Source: Roseinatronobacter bogoriensis DSM 18756
GTDB taxonomy: Bacteria > Pseudomonadota > Alphaproteobacteria > Rhodobacterales > Rhodobacteraceae
NCBI RefSeq assembly: GCF_004366635.1
Contig: NZ_SORN01000010.1
Coordinates: 1 to 64,000, forward strand
Length of the DNA: 64,000 nucleotides
Reading direction: 5' to 3'
Below, piece by piece: positions 40,667 to 49,734 of the stretch (position 1 is the first letter of the stretch; each line of letters starts with the position of its first letter). A program made the position numbers and the translations under genes. Under the pieces are notes generated by a model, which worked only from the letters and a program-made list of their open reading frames with translations, searched no databases and had not been told where the DNA came from.

Positions 40667-41914
40667 ATGACATCAGCAAACCCGATGCGCGCCTATATCG
40701 CAGTTACTGCCGCCTATTGGGCCTTTATGCTCTCCGACGGGGCCTTGCGCATGCTAGTCCTGCTGCATTTCAACGGCTTGGGTTTCTCACCGGTCCAACT
40801 GGCCTGGCTGTTTGTTCTCTATGAAGTAGCGGGCATTGTGACCAATCTGGCAGCGGGATGGCTGGCCGCGCGGTTCGGGCTGGCGGCCACGCTGTATGCG
40901 GGGCTTGTCTTGCAGATCGCTGCACTCGCGGCGCTCGCGCAATTGAATCCTGATTGGACCCTCGCCGCCTCGGTTGTTTTCGTCATGGCGGTGCAAGGCG
41001 TGTCGGGGGTGGCCAAGGACCTGTCGAAAATGTCGTCGAAATCGGCGGTCAAACTGCTGGCGCCAGCCCAAGAAGGTGCCTTGTTTCGTTGGGTGGCGGT
41101 GTTGACAGGGTCCAAGAATGCCGTGAAGGGCCTTGGCTTTTTTCTGGGTGCGGCGCTGCTTGCGACAGCGGGGTTTCAGGCGGCGGTCTGGGGAATGGCG
41201 GGCGTGTTGGCTGTCATTCTGGTGGCGGTCGTTCTGTTCTTGCCCGAAGGATTGCCGAGGCGCATGAAAGGGGCTGACACTTGGGCGGGTTGGCGCTCGA
41301 AAGATCCGCGCGTGAACCGCCTCAGCCTTGCGCGTCTTTTCCTGTTTGGTGCGCGCGATGTGTGGTTTGTCGTCGGGATTCCGATCTATTTTCAGGCCGT
41401 CCTGTCCGATGGCACCGCTGAGGGGCGGCGCGAGGCCTTTTTTCTGGTCGGTGGCTTCATGGCGCTTTGGATCATCGGCTATGGGGCCGTTCAGGCCCTT
41501 GCGCCCAAGCTGCTGGGGCGCAAGGGCCAGTCTGAAGGGGCGATCACGCGCAAGGCAATCCTCTGGGCGGGTGTCCTTGTGCCGATCCCGCTATTGCTTG
41601 CAATGGCATCAGCCTTTGCTGGCGGCCCTGCGCCCTGGCTGACATGGCTGCTTGTGGGCGGGCTGCTGGTGTTTGGCTTTGTCTTTGCGCTGAATTCCGC
41701 CGTGCATTCCTATCTTATCCTTGCCTATGGCGCGGCAGACCGGATCACCCGCGATGTCGGATTTTATTACATGGCCAATGCTGCGGGCCGGTTGCTTGGC
41801 ACGCTTTTGTCGGGGGTCAGTTACCAGATTGGCGGCTTGCCCCTGTGTCTGGCGACAGCGGGGCTTATGGCAGTGGCAAGCTGGCTGATTGCACGCAAAC
41901 TACCGGCCCTGTAG
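40667..41914 (+). CDS. arsJ: Organoarsenical efflux MFS transporter ArsJ
   Basis: 415 residues from the ATG at 40667; ATGs at 40649 and 40685 are also possible and no start has a strong ribosome binding site. About 11-12 transmembrane helices of the major facilitator type are visible. The conserved ArsJ segments AAYWAFMLSDGALRMLVLLHFNGLG, GVSGVAKDLSKMSSKSAVKLL and FLFGARDVWFVVGIPIYFQ are present. ArsJ exports 1-arseno-3-phosphoglycerate made by the adjacent GAPDH. It converges on yaiI with 16 bp between stops. Confidence 0.92.
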   Translation: MTSANPMRAYIAVTAAYWAFMLSDGALRMLVLLHFNGLGFSPVQLAWLFVLYEVAGIVTNLAAGWLAARFGLAATLYAGLVLQIAALAALAQLNPDWTLAASVVFVMAVQGVSGVAKDLSKMSSKSAVKLLAPAQEGALFRWVAVLTGSKNAVKGLGFFLGAALLATAGFQAAVWGMAGVLAVILVAVVLFLPEGLPRRMKGADTWAGWRSKDPRVNRLSLARLFLFGARDVWFVVGIPIYFQAVLSDGTAEGRREAFFLVGGFMALWIIGYGAVQALAPKLLGRKGQSEGAITRKAILWAGVLVPIPLLLAMASAFAGGPAPWLTWLLVGGLLVFGFVFALNSAVHSYLILAYGAADRITRDVGFYYMANAAGRLLGTLLSGVSYQIGGLPLCLATAGLMAVASWLIARKLPAL

Positions 41915-41930
41915 CGACGCTTGGTTGACT

Positions 41931-42377
41931 TTAGCGCGCCGCCCGCCGCACCGCACGCTCCAGAGCATCCAGAAACCGCGACCGGTCCGCCTTGGAAAAG
42001 CTGCGCCCGCCGCCTTGTCGAAATGGATCAGCGGCCCGCAAATCAGCCATCAGATCGCGCGTGGCAAGGACATTGCCGATATTCTCGGCGCTCAGGGGCT
42101 CGCCATTATGTTTCAACACCTGCGCGCCTGCCTCGACGCATTTCGCGGCCAGAGGGATATCGCCGGTCACCACAATATCGCCCTGCCCCGCGCGCTCTGC
42201 GATCCATTTATCCGCCTCATCCGCACCTGCGGCCACAATCACTGTTTCAACCAGCGGGTTGACCGAAGGCCTGATCCCGCCATTTGACACAATGAAAATC
42301 TTCAGCTTGTGGCGCGTGCCAACGCGCTCGACCTCGGATTTCACCGGACATGCATCCGCATCAACATAAATTGCCAT
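41931..42377 (-). CDS. YaiI/YqxD family protein (UPF0178)
   Basis: 148 residues from the ATG at 42377 (MAIYVDADACPVKSEVERVG). The family shows a PIN-like/NYN-like fold with an N-terminal aspartate pair (VDADACPV) and DEADKWIAERAGQGDIVVTGDIPLA; these acidic residues suggest metal binding. RDLMADLRAADPFRQGGGRSFSK is characteristic. Its biochemical role is not established. It converges with arsJ. Confidence 0.92.
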   Translation of the reverse strand: MAIYVDADACPVKSEVERVGTRHKLKIFIVSNGGIRPSVNPLVETVIVAAGADEADKWIAERAGQGDIVVTGDIPLAAKCVEAGAQVLKHNGEPLSAENIGNVLATRDLMADLRAADPFRQGGGRSFSKADRSRFLDALERAVRRAAR

Positions 42378-42586
42378 CACCCATGCCTCATCTTGTCTTG
42401 GCCGTCAGCCATCCCGCACGGCAAGCCGGATTTCCCTTGCCTGTCCACCCCTGCCCCACGCGAGGCTGACCTGCAAGAAATAGGCGCAACCGCTGCCGGG
42501 CAAGCTGAGCATACGGACGCAGATCCCCTGTTGCCAGTGCAGATACCTTCCCGGCATCTTATCAGCCAAAGGGTTCGGTCGTCCTC

Positions 42587-43678
42587 TCATTGAATGGTAG
42601 GATTCGACCCTCGAAGTAATCTTGCAAGGCGCAACGCCTGCCCGACAATGACACCCGAAAACGGCAGAATGATAAAAATCCGCACGATGTGAAATGCCGT
42701 TACGACAGCCAGTCCTTCCTGCAATATCTTGGCTGTCAGCGCCATTTCCGTAACGCTGCCGGGCGCGGTTGCCAGAACCATCACCTGCCACGGCTGGCCC
42801 GTCATCCATGTCAGGCCCATCCCCATGATCGCGCAAAGCACGATCATCAGGACAGAGGTCAGGATCGAGCCGGGCAAAAAACCCCGCGCATTGCGAAACA
42901 GATCACGGTCAATCACCGCACCCAGCCAGATGCCCAGAAATATCTGTGCACCCGCCAGCACGATATAGGGGTAGGAGGACACTGGCAGCCCCACGACCGA
43001 CGCCAAGGCCGCCCCGGCCAATCCGCCCAGAAAGAAAGGATTGGACATGCGGATGCGCTTTAGCAAAAGCGCGCCTGCCAGCCCGAAAGCAAACAGCAAG
43101 GCGGCACCTGTTCCTGTCCACTCCATGCCACGCAAGACGGCAACCGGATCCGAGACACTGCCATCCAGCAAGACAATCAGCGGCGGGATCAGGATGACAA
43201 GCAGCACAATGCGCATGGTCTGGGCGAAGACAATCGGGCCGGGGGTTGCGCCATGTTTGCGGGCCAGAACCGCGCTTTCGACAGGCCCCATAGGAAGCGT
43301 GGCAAGAATTGCCGTGCTGGCCCCGACACCCGTGAGTTTCATCAGCACCACGGAAACGCCGAAACTTAGCGCAATTGTCAAAATCGCTGCCAGCACCATG
43401 GGCAAGGCCAGATCACCCATCATTTGCAGCGCCTCTGGGGTAAAGGACAGACCGACCGCGCTGGCAACCAGTATCTGGCCAAGTTGGCGGGTCTGCACTG
43501 GAATGCGTACCGGAAAATCCAACAGCCGCACTGTGCCCGCAAACACCAGTGCCCCCAGCATCCAGGGCAATGGGAAGTTCAACCGCATGGCAAGAAACCC
43601 GAACAGGATCGCACCGCCCATGATCGCCACAACATGTGCGATTTGGCGCAAACCGCTGCTATAAGATGTTCGGAACAT
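42587..43678 (-). CDS. AbrB-family membrane transporter
   Basis: 363 residues with about ten transmembrane helices, matching the AbrB (ammonia monooxygenase-regulator-named) transporter family: FPLPWMLGALVFAGTVRLLDF, LGQILVASAVGLSFTPEALQMM and the conserved LATLPMGPVESAVLARKHG. A second copy of the repeat starts near RMSNPFFLGGLAGAALASVVG. The substrate is unknown and the family's naming as AMO regulators is historical. It is transcribed away from MITE A. Confidence 0.85.
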   Translation of the reverse strand: MFRTSYSSGLRQIAHVVAIMGGAILFGFLAMRLNFPLPWMLGALVFAGTVRLLDFPVRIPVQTRQLGQILVASAVGLSFTPEALQMMGDLALPMVLAAILTIALSFGVSVVLMKLTGVGASTAILATLPMGPVESAVLARKHGATPGPIVFAQTMRIVLLVILIPPLIVLLDGSVSDPVAVLRGMEWTGTGAALLFAFGLAGALLLKRIRMSNPFFLGGLAGAALASVVGLPVSSYPYIVLAGAQIFLGIWLGAVIDRDLFRNARGFLPGSILTSVLMIVLCAIMGMGLTWMTGQPWQVMVLATAPGSVTEMALTAKILQEGLAVVTAFHIVRIFIILPFSGVIVGQALRLARLLRGSNPTIQ

Positions 43679-43851
43679 ATTCGACTTCGCTTCCCGGACC
43701 TTGTTGGACCATAGGGCACAGCAAAGCTGACACTCCCCTGCCCTTGCACCGTCGCGCTTTTTGCCTACGGTTGCAAGGATTGCGCCGAAACAAACAAGGG
43801 AAAACCGCAGTTTGGTGCAAATCCATGCAGATCGAGTCCGCCAAGGAATAT

Positions 43852-44182
43852 CTAGTGTTTACCGCTTGAGAAAAGATATCCGATGACTGCTTGGAGGGCG
43901 TTGCAGTCTTTGAGCAGCGCGGAATCAAGGCCGAAGGCCGCCGCGACTCAAAGGGCCGCCCCCACGGCACGGCGATTTGGCTGCCACCTGCGCAACGATC
44001 TGATCTCACGCGGATTTGGCCAGCATAAAGCGCGACAGCTTCAATCGAGGATCGCCGCACCGCGGCCCGACGCTACGCGGCTTTGTCACCTGCTTCTCAA
44101 TGTCCGCAAACTCCGGCAAAACTGCCTCGCGCGAGGGCATCGCATGGGGCGCGGGAGTCTTTCGTCAGGTGGCGAACACTAG
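43852..44182. mobile_element. MITE-like element A
   Basis: 331 bp bounded by imperfect inverted repeats of about 30 bp starting CTAGTGTTTACCGCTTGA on the left and, read inward, CTAGTGTTCGCCACCTGA on the right. It shares its left arm (ATGACTGCTTGGAGGGCG), its right arm and terminal repeats with element B, but its core at about 43915-44085 is inverted relative to B. No transposase is encoded; the 99-residue ORF in it is repeat sequence. CTAG at both ends may be the duplicated target. Joining the flanks at one CTAG gives an open frame through AKEYLAWSPP, possibly a broken gene, but this is weak. It fills most of the 538-bp gap between the AbrB gene and the SPFH gene. Confidence 0.75.
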
Positions 44183-44216
44183 CATGGTCGCCACCTGCGG
44201 CCACAGGCCCTGCGCG

Positions 44217-44993
44217 CTATCGGTCTTTCTGAAGGGTGTTCAGGATTGATGACAACTCGGTCGGGAATGGAAATACAATGGTCGAGTTTTTCTCGGACCC
44301 TATGGTTGTCAGCGTTGCAAGGTAACGCAACTGCATCGCGCCGGGGTCTGCACTCAGGATCTGGGCCGCTTCAAGCAGCTTGTTTGCGGCCTGTTGTTCG
44401 CCTTCGGCATTGATGACCTTGGCGCGGCGCTCGCGCTCTGCTTCGGCCTGACGCGCAATGGCCCGGATCATGGATTCGTTGATGTCGACATGCTTGATCT
44501 CGACATTCGCAACCTTGATCCCCCAGACATCGGTCTGGCTGTCCAGAATCTCCTGAATGTCGTTATTCAGCTTTTCACGCTCTGCCAACATATCATCCAG
44601 ATCGTGTTTCCCCAGAACAGACCGCAGCGTTGTCTGTGACAGTTCCGATGTTGCCTGCATGAAGTTTTCGACCTGTATCGTGGCCTTTTCAGGGTCCACG
44701 ACACGGAAATAGATCACGGCATTCACTCGCACCGAGACATTGTCCTGACTGATCACATCCTGACTTGGCACATCCAGCACCCGCACGCGCAGATCGACCC
44801 GCACGACCTGTTGAATGACGGGAATGACCAGGATCAGACCCGGCCCCTTTATTCCGCTGAACCGACCAAGGGTGAACACCACAGCGCGCTCATATTCGCG
44901 CAAAACCTTGATGGCAGAGGCAAGGAAAGCCAGAACCAGAACGATCAGCACGATCGCAAAGCTCAGATCTCCGAAAATTGCCAGAATATCCAT
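44217..44993 (-). CDS. SPFH/band 7 family protein (slipin)
   Basis: 258 residues. An N-terminal transmembrane helix at about 10-30 is followed by the SPFH domain (YERAVVFTLGRFSGIKGPGLILVIPV, then RVLDVPSQDVISQDNVSVRVNAVIYFRVVDP) and a coiled-coil region rich in Ala/Glu (IARQAEAERERRAKVINAEGEQQAANK). Slipins form membrane microdomain scaffolds and are usually encoded with an NfeD partner, as here: nfeD lies 53 bp upstream on the same strand. Confidence 0.92.
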   Translation of the reverse strand: MDILAIFGDLSFAIVLIVLVLAFLASAIKVLREYERAVVFTLGRFSGIKGPGLILVIPVIQQVVRVDLRVRVLDVPSQDVISQDNVSVRVNAVIYFRVVDPEKATIQVENFMQATSELSQTTLRSVLGKHDLDDMLAEREKLNNDIQEILDSQTDVWGIKVANVEIKHVDINESMIRAIARQAEAERERRAKVINAEGEQQAANKLLEAAQILSADPGAMQLRYLATLTTIGSEKNSTIVFPFPTELSSILNTLQKDR

Positions 44994-45046
44994 TCGATTT
45001 CTCCTTTCACAACATGACCGGACAACGCGCGCTCACGCGTTGCGCG

Positions 45047-46468
45047 TCATGTCTTGGGGGCGTTCGGTGGCGGACCGACATGCAAGGTCAGCCCATCCTT
45101 GCTGATCACGACAACCTCATCACCTTTGGCAAAGGCCTGCTCCGAGGCTGCATTCCAACGCTCTCCATGAACGTAGACATGCCCGGTGTTCGCGTTCCAG
45201 TCCTGCACTTTGGCGCGCGCGCCAATCATCTCTGTCGCCCCGGTCGTGACCCGCCGCCTGTGCGAGACATAGCCCAGACGCGCGACAAGCGCGGAAAAGG
45301 CAAGCGATGCAACAGCCAGCGCAGCCAACGCTGGGATAGAAGGTTCCAGCCCCGGCACCTCGGAATCGAACAGGAACAAGCCACCCGCCACGATGGCGAC
45401 AGTTCCTCCAATTCCCAATATGCCGAAAGATGGGCTGAACGCCTCGGCGATCACAAGCAGCAAGCCCAGACCGATCAATGCAAGCCCCGCAAGATTGAAG
45501 GGCAGGATGGACAGGGCGAACATGCCAAGGATCAGGCTGATCCCCCCGATTGTGCCGGGGACCAGCGCGCCGGGGTTCAACAACTCGAAGACGATACCAT
45601 AAAACCCGATGATCATCAGAAACAGTGCGACATTCGGGTTTGCGATGATCGAAAGCAGTTGAGTACGCCAGTCGGGCGCGAGCGAGACAAGGCTCAGGTT
45701 TTCGGTGTCCAGCGTGAACTCTTCGCCGTCAAGCTGCACAACGCGGCCATGCGCCCTGTCCAGCAGCTCAGTCAAATTCCGGGCGGTGAAATCTGCCACA
45801 TTTTCGGCGACCGCCGCACTGGCCGTCAGGGTTGCAGCATCGCGCACAGCAGTTTCTGCCCAATCCGCATTGCGGCCGTGGATTTCGGCAAGGCTGCGAA
45901 TTTGTGAAATTGCGTCATTCATTGCCTTGGCCATGCCGGCATCTTGCGGTGCGCTGCGGCGGCTTTCGGTTCCCTCGCGGGCCTCATCCTCGTCGTCATC
46001 CCCGGCAGGATCATCCATGAACGGCAACCCGCCCCCCCCGCCCAGACTCACAGGTGTTGCGGCCCCAACGGATGTGCCCGGCGCCATCACTGCCAGATGG
46101 CTGGCGTAAAGGATGAATGTACCTGCACTGGCCGCGCGCGCGCCTGATGGCGCAACAAAGGTGGCAACAGGCACGCCTGAATTCAGGATGGCGCGGTTAA
46201 TATCGCGGGTTGATGTAACCAGCCCGCCGGGCGTGTCCATTTGCAGGATGATCAGGCCAGCGCCATCGGCATTCGCGGCCTCGATCCCGCGGATCAGGTA
46301 ATCAGCCGTTGCGGGGCTGACCGCCCCATCCAGTTCCAGCACAACCGCCTGGCCTGCGCGGCCCGCCTCCTGAGCGCCCAGGCCCAAGCCCAATATTCCA
46401 AGGCACAACGCCGCAACCCAACCAAAGCGCCGGAGGAAACCCTGCAGTTGCGACGTTTGTGTCCACAT
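45047..46468 (-). CDS. NfeD1b-type membrane serine protease
   Basis: 473 residues. A signal-like N-terminus is followed by a ClpP-class protease domain (DGAGLIILQMDTPGGLVTSTRDI, PVATFVAPSGARAASAGTFIL with the likely nucleophile Ser), several transmembrane helices between about 265 and 390, and a C-terminal soluble NfeD OB-fold domain ending GDEVVVISKDGLTLHVGPP. This is the long 1b form. Its homologues cleave the C-terminus of stomatin-like proteins; the adjacent slipin is the expected partner. A low-complexity acidic stretch (DDPAGDDDEDEAREG) sits in the protease domain. Confidence 0.9.
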   Translation of the reverse strand: MWTQTSQLQGFLRRFGWVAALCLGILGLGLGAQEAGRAGQAVVLELDGAVSPATADYLIRGIEAANADGAGLIILQMDTPGGLVTSTRDINRAILNSGVPVATFVAPSGARAASAGTFILYASHLAVMAPGTSVGAATPVSLGGGGGLPFMDDPAGDDDEDEAREGTESRRSAPQDAGMAKAMNDAISQIRSLAEIHGRNADWAETAVRDAATLTASAAVAENVADFTARNLTELLDRAHGRVVQLDGEEFTLDTENLSLVSLAPDWRTQLLSIIANPNVALFLMIIGFYGIVFELLNPGALVPGTIGGISLILGMFALSILPFNLAGLALIGLGLLLVIAEAFSPSFGILGIGGTVAIVAGGLFLFDSEVPGLEPSIPALAALAVASLAFSALVARLGYVSHRRRVTTGATEMIGARAKVQDWNANTGHVYVHGERWNAASEQAFAKGDEVVVISKDGLTLHVGPPPNAPKT

Positions 46469-46728
46469 GGCTTGCGGCGTCCTTTCATGCCTCTGCTATG
46501 CTTTGTGAAAGATAATGCGCGCCCCGCGCCGTTCAACTGTGGCCCCGCGACATAGATATGGCGATAGAACCGCCAAAGCGCTGAAAGCGGCCTATTTTAC
46601 TGGGTTTGTCGAGGCGGTTGATACGACCGGGATCTGCGTTCACATCCCCGTCACAGCGAAAGCGCGGACCCGGCCAGCCCGGCTGTGCAACATGAAATAC
46701 AGAAAACAACCGCTAAAATGGAATGAAA

Positions 46729-46803
46729 TGGTGGGCGATAACGGATTTGAACCGCTGACATCTTCGATGTGAACGAAGCGCTCTACCACTGAGCTAATCG
46801 CCC
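46729..46803 (-). tRNA. tRNA-Val (anticodon CAC)
   Basis: On the minus strand the acceptor GGGCGAT pairs with ATCGCCC, followed by discriminator A and an encoded CCA. The anticodon stem CTTCG/CGAAG encloses the loop TTCACAT with anticodon CAC, and the T arm has GCGGTTCAAATCCGT. It decodes GUG and is 75 nt long with CCA. Confidence 0.95.
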
Positions 46804-46869
46804 CCGTTTCGTCGCGCTATACTCTGCGGTCATAACAGGCGCAAGCCCTTCGTAGAGGGTCGCGCCCTA

Positions 46870-46902
46870 CAAAAACTGCCGCCGTTATGACACGGCGGCA
46901 GT
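46870..46902 (-). terminator. Rho-independent terminator after lon
   Basis: ACTGCCGCCGT and ACGGCGGCAGT form a perfect 11-bp stem around a six-base loop, followed on the transcribed strand by TTTTTG. It starts about 22 nt past the lon stop. Confidence 0.93.
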
Positions 46903-46923
46903 ATGATTTAACGGGATTTCAGT

Positions 46924-49329
46924 TTAGTGCGGTGCACGCAAACTATCAGCGTCGCCGTTATTGCTCAGAAGCGCCTGCCGTGCGGCATCTTCGGCTTCTT
47001 CATCCCATTCGATAGCGGTTGGCTGACGAATCAAAGCATGCCGCAAAACATCGCGTACATCACTTACCGGAATGATGGTCAGGCCATCTTTCACATTATC
47101 CGGGATTTCCGGCAGATCCTTGGCATTCTCTTCCGGGATCAAAACCGTCTTGATCCCGCCGCGTAGTGCCGCCAGAAGCTTCTCCTTCAGCCCACCTATG
47201 CCCAGAACATTGCCCCGCAAGGTCACCTCCCCGGTCATGGCAATGTCCTTGCGGACCGGGATCTGTGTCAGCACCGACACGATGGATGTCACCATCGCAA
47301 TCCCCGCGCTTGGCCCATCTTTCGGGGTGGCACCTTCTGGCACGTGGACGTGGATATCCAGACGGTCAAAGCGCGGCGGCTTCACCCCGATTTCAGGCGC
47401 AATCGAACGCACAAAGGAACTGGCCGCGTCGATGGATTCCTTCATCACATCGCCCAGTTTGCCGGTTGTTTTCATCCGCCCCTTGCCGGGCAGACGCAGG
47501 GCTTCGATCTGCAACAGATCGCCGCCCACCTGTGTCCAGGCAAGGCCGGTGACCACGCCAATCTGGTCTTCCTTCTCTGCAAGGCCGTAGCGATGGCGCG
47601 GTACCCCCAGGAAATCAGCCAGATTATCACGTGCGACGATCACCTTGTCCGTTTCTTTCCTGACAATCTTGGTGACCGCCTTGCGGGCAATCTTGTTCAG
47701 CTCGCGCTCCAGATTTCGGACACCTGCCTCGCGCGTATAGCGGCGCAGGATCTCGGTGATCGCGGCGTCTGATATCGTCAGTTCACCCTTGCGCAACCCG
47801 TGGTTCTTGATCGACTTGCTCAACAAATGACGTCTGGCGATTTCCAGCTTTTCATCCTCGGTATAGCCGGACAGCGGAATGATCTCCATCCGGTCCAGCA
47901 GCGGTCCGGGCATGTTGTACGAGTTTGCGGTTGTCAGGAACATGACGTTCGACAGGTCATATTCCACTTCCAGATAATGGTCGACAAAAGTTGCGTTCTG
48001 CTCCGGGTCCAACACTTCAAGCATGGCCGAGGCCGGGTCGCCCCGGAAATCCTGCCCCATCTTGTCAATCTCATCGAGCAGGATCAGCGGGTTTGTCGTC
48101 TTGGCTTTCTTCAGCGCCTGAATGATCTTGCCCGGCATGGACCCGATATAGGTCCGGCGGTGGCCCCGGATTTCAGATTCGTCGCGCACGCCCCCCAGCG
48201 AAATGCGGATGAATTCGCGCCCCGTCGCCTTGGCGACCGACCGCCCCAGCGAGGTCTTGCCCACACCCGGGGGGCCGACAAGGCACATAATCGGGCCTTT
48301 CAGTTTCTGGCTGCGCGCCTGCACTGCCAGGTATTCGACAATGCGTTCCTTGACCTTGTCGAGGCTGTAGTGATCGGCATCCAGCACCTCTTGCGCGCGG
48401 CCAAGATCTTTCTTGACGCGGCTTTTCACACCCCAGGGGATCGACAACATCCAGTCAAGGTAGTTGCGCACGACAGTTGCCTCGGCGGACATGGGCGACA
48501 TGTTCTTGAGCTTTTTCAGCTCCGCCTCGGCCTTGGCACGCGCTTCTTTGCTGAACTTGGTGGCGTTGATGCGGTTCTCGAGTTCGGTCAATTCGTTCTG
48601 ACCGTCTTCGCCATCCCCCAATTCTTTCTGAATGGCTTTCATCTGCTCATTCAGGTAATATTCGCGCTGTGTGCGCTCCATCTGGCTTTTCACGCGGGTC
48701 TTGATCTTGCGTTCCACCTGAAGGACCGACAACTCGCCCTGCATCAGCGCGTAAATCTTTTCCAGCCGGTCAGAGGTATTACCAGCTTCAAGCAATTTCT
48801 GCTTTTCAGCAACATTCGTGCCCAGATGCCCGGCTGCAAGGTCTGCAAGCACCTTCGCATCCTCGGCCTCGGCTATCGCGGCAAGCGCTTCGTCAGGGAC
48901 ATTCTTGCGCATCTTGGCATAACGTTCGAATTCCGTCTGCACCGCACGCATCAGCGCCTTGATGGATTGCGCATCCCCCTCTTCCTCGGGGAAATCGCGT
49001 GCGACAGCCTCGAAGTAGTCATCATTTTCTACGAAATCATCAATTTGCACACGCGTGCGGCCTTCGACCAGAACCTTGACGGTTCCATCCGGCAGTTTCA
49101 GCAACTGCAACACATTTGCCAGCACACCGACAGTAAAAATGTCAGATTCCTGCGGGTTTTCCTGTGTGTGGTCTTTCTGTGCCACCAGCAGGATCTGTCG
49201 ATCCTCGGCCATGACGGCTTCAAGCGCGCGAACAGATTTTTCGCGCCCCACAAAAAGCGGGACGATCATATGCGGGAACACCACCATATCGCGCAAGGGC
49301 AATACGGGAAAGCGGCTTGATTGATCCAT
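46924..49329 (-). CDS. lon: ATP-dependent Lon protease
   Basis: 801 residues from the ATG at 49329 (MDQSSRFPVLPLRDMVVFP). The N-terminal substrate-binding domain is followed by a long coiled region, an AAA+ module with Walker A GPPGVGKTSL and Walker B LILLDEIDKM, and the C-terminal protease domain whose catalytic Ser lies in DGPSAGIAM and Lys in the later GGLKEKLLAA. Lon degrades misfolded and short-lived regulatory proteins in the cytoplasm. A candidate heat-shock promoter lies just upstream and a strong terminator follows. Confidence 0.97.
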   Translation of the reverse strand: MDQSSRFPVLPLRDMVVFPHMIVPLFVGREKSVRALEAVMAEDRQILLVAQKDHTQENPQESDIFTVGVLANVLQLLKLPDGTVKVLVEGRTRVQIDDFVENDDYFEAVARDFPEEEGDAQSIKALMRAVQTEFERYAKMRKNVPDEALAAIAEAEDAKVLADLAAGHLGTNVAEKQKLLEAGNTSDRLEKIYALMQGELSVLQVERKIKTRVKSQMERTQREYYLNEQMKAIQKELGDGEDGQNELTELENRINATKFSKEARAKAEAELKKLKNMSPMSAEATVVRNYLDWMLSIPWGVKSRVKKDLGRAQEVLDADHYSLDKVKERIVEYLAVQARSQKLKGPIMCLVGPPGVGKTSLGRSVAKATGREFIRISLGGVRDESEIRGHRRTYIGSMPGKIIQALKKAKTTNPLILLDEIDKMGQDFRGDPASAMLEVLDPEQNATFVDHYLEVEYDLSNVMFLTTANSYNMPGPLLDRMEIIPLSGYTEDEKLEIARRHLLSKSIKNHGLRKGELTISDAAITEILRRYTREAGVRNLERELNKIARKAVTKIVRKETDKVIVARDNLADFLGVPRHRYGLAEKEDQIGVVTGLAWTQVGGDLLQIEALRLPGKGRMKTTGKLGDVMKESIDAASSFVRSIAPEIGVKPPRFDRLDIHVHVPEGATPKDGPSAGIAMVTSIVSVLTQIPVRKDIAMTGEVTLRGNVLGIGGLKEKLLAALRGGIKTVLIPEENAKDLPEIPDNVKDGLTIIPVSDVRDVLRHALIRQPTAIEWDEEAEDAARQALLSNNGDADSLRAPH

Positions 49330-49377
49330 CTGTCTATCCTTAACTCTGTCGCGCCTGCGGCGCGCTGTTGAAACACA

Positions 49378-49406
49378 ATTTGGGCGTGGCAAGTGCGTGT
49401 TTCAAC
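49378..49406 (-). promoter_or_regulatory. Sigma-32 (RpoH)-like promoter for lon
   Basis: On the minus strand GTTGAAA (-35) and CCCAAAT (-10) are separated by 15 nt, close to the RpoH consensus (CTTGAAA, spacer, CCCCAT-like). The -10 lies about 49 nt upstream of the lon ATG. Heat-shock control of lon is the norm; this exact site is inference. Confidence 0.6.
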
Positions 49407-49579
49407 CCATGCCCCCTTCGTGCCGAACATTGTTCTGTTACACAAGAAGAATTGGTCGGTTTCGGGGCAGCAGCATGTCAGCGAAACGAATATGGAAACA
49501 AAATATATGTTTCGTCACAGTCCAGCGCAGTCGCGATGCACGGCATAAGCCACGTCATTTGACTACGGCGAGTTAGAAT

Positions 49580-49605
49580 TGGGGTTCCGACATACCGGAA
49601 CCCCA
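49580..49605 (-). terminator. Hairpin downstream of the DUF2853 gene
   Basis: TGGGGTTCCG and CGGAACCCCA form a perfect 10-bp stem around a six-base loop, about 130 nt beyond the DUF2853 stop and before the lon promoter. ATTCTAAC follows, a weak U-tract. It probably insulates lon from upstream transcription. Confidence 0.6.
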
Positions 49606-49734
49606 CTCACCCATGTGCCTTCACGTCACACGCAGAATCAGACCCCGGTCTTCCTGACCAGATGCCGTAATATTGCAAGCGACCGCCATTCGGGCAAGAC
49701 GAAACAAGTTTGGATTTTAGCCAACTTGTATTGA

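Larger units (their letters stand above)
49330..49734. other. Upstream region of lon
   Basis: 405 bp without a gene, between the DUF2853 stop and the lon start on the same strand. It contains the sigma-32-like promoter (49378-49406) and a hairpin after the DUF2853 gene (49580-49605). The stretch 49410-49570 shows nothing else recognisable. Confidence 0.6.

Noticed and set aside
40649..40684. Alternative ArsJ starts at 40649 and 40685
   Set aside because: None of the three ATGs has a strong ribosome binding site. The middle one was chosen because the first lies only 10 nt beyond the hairpin repeat; the choice is uncertain.
42405..42836. 143-residue minus-strand ORF overlapping the AbrB gene
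   Set aside because: It overlaps the start of a well-supported gene in another frame and has no domain or ribosome binding site.
43883..44182. 99-residue ORF between the AbrB gene and the SPFH gene
   Set aside because: It lies within MITE A and is duplicated in the inverted core of MITE B; it has no known domain and is repeat sequence.
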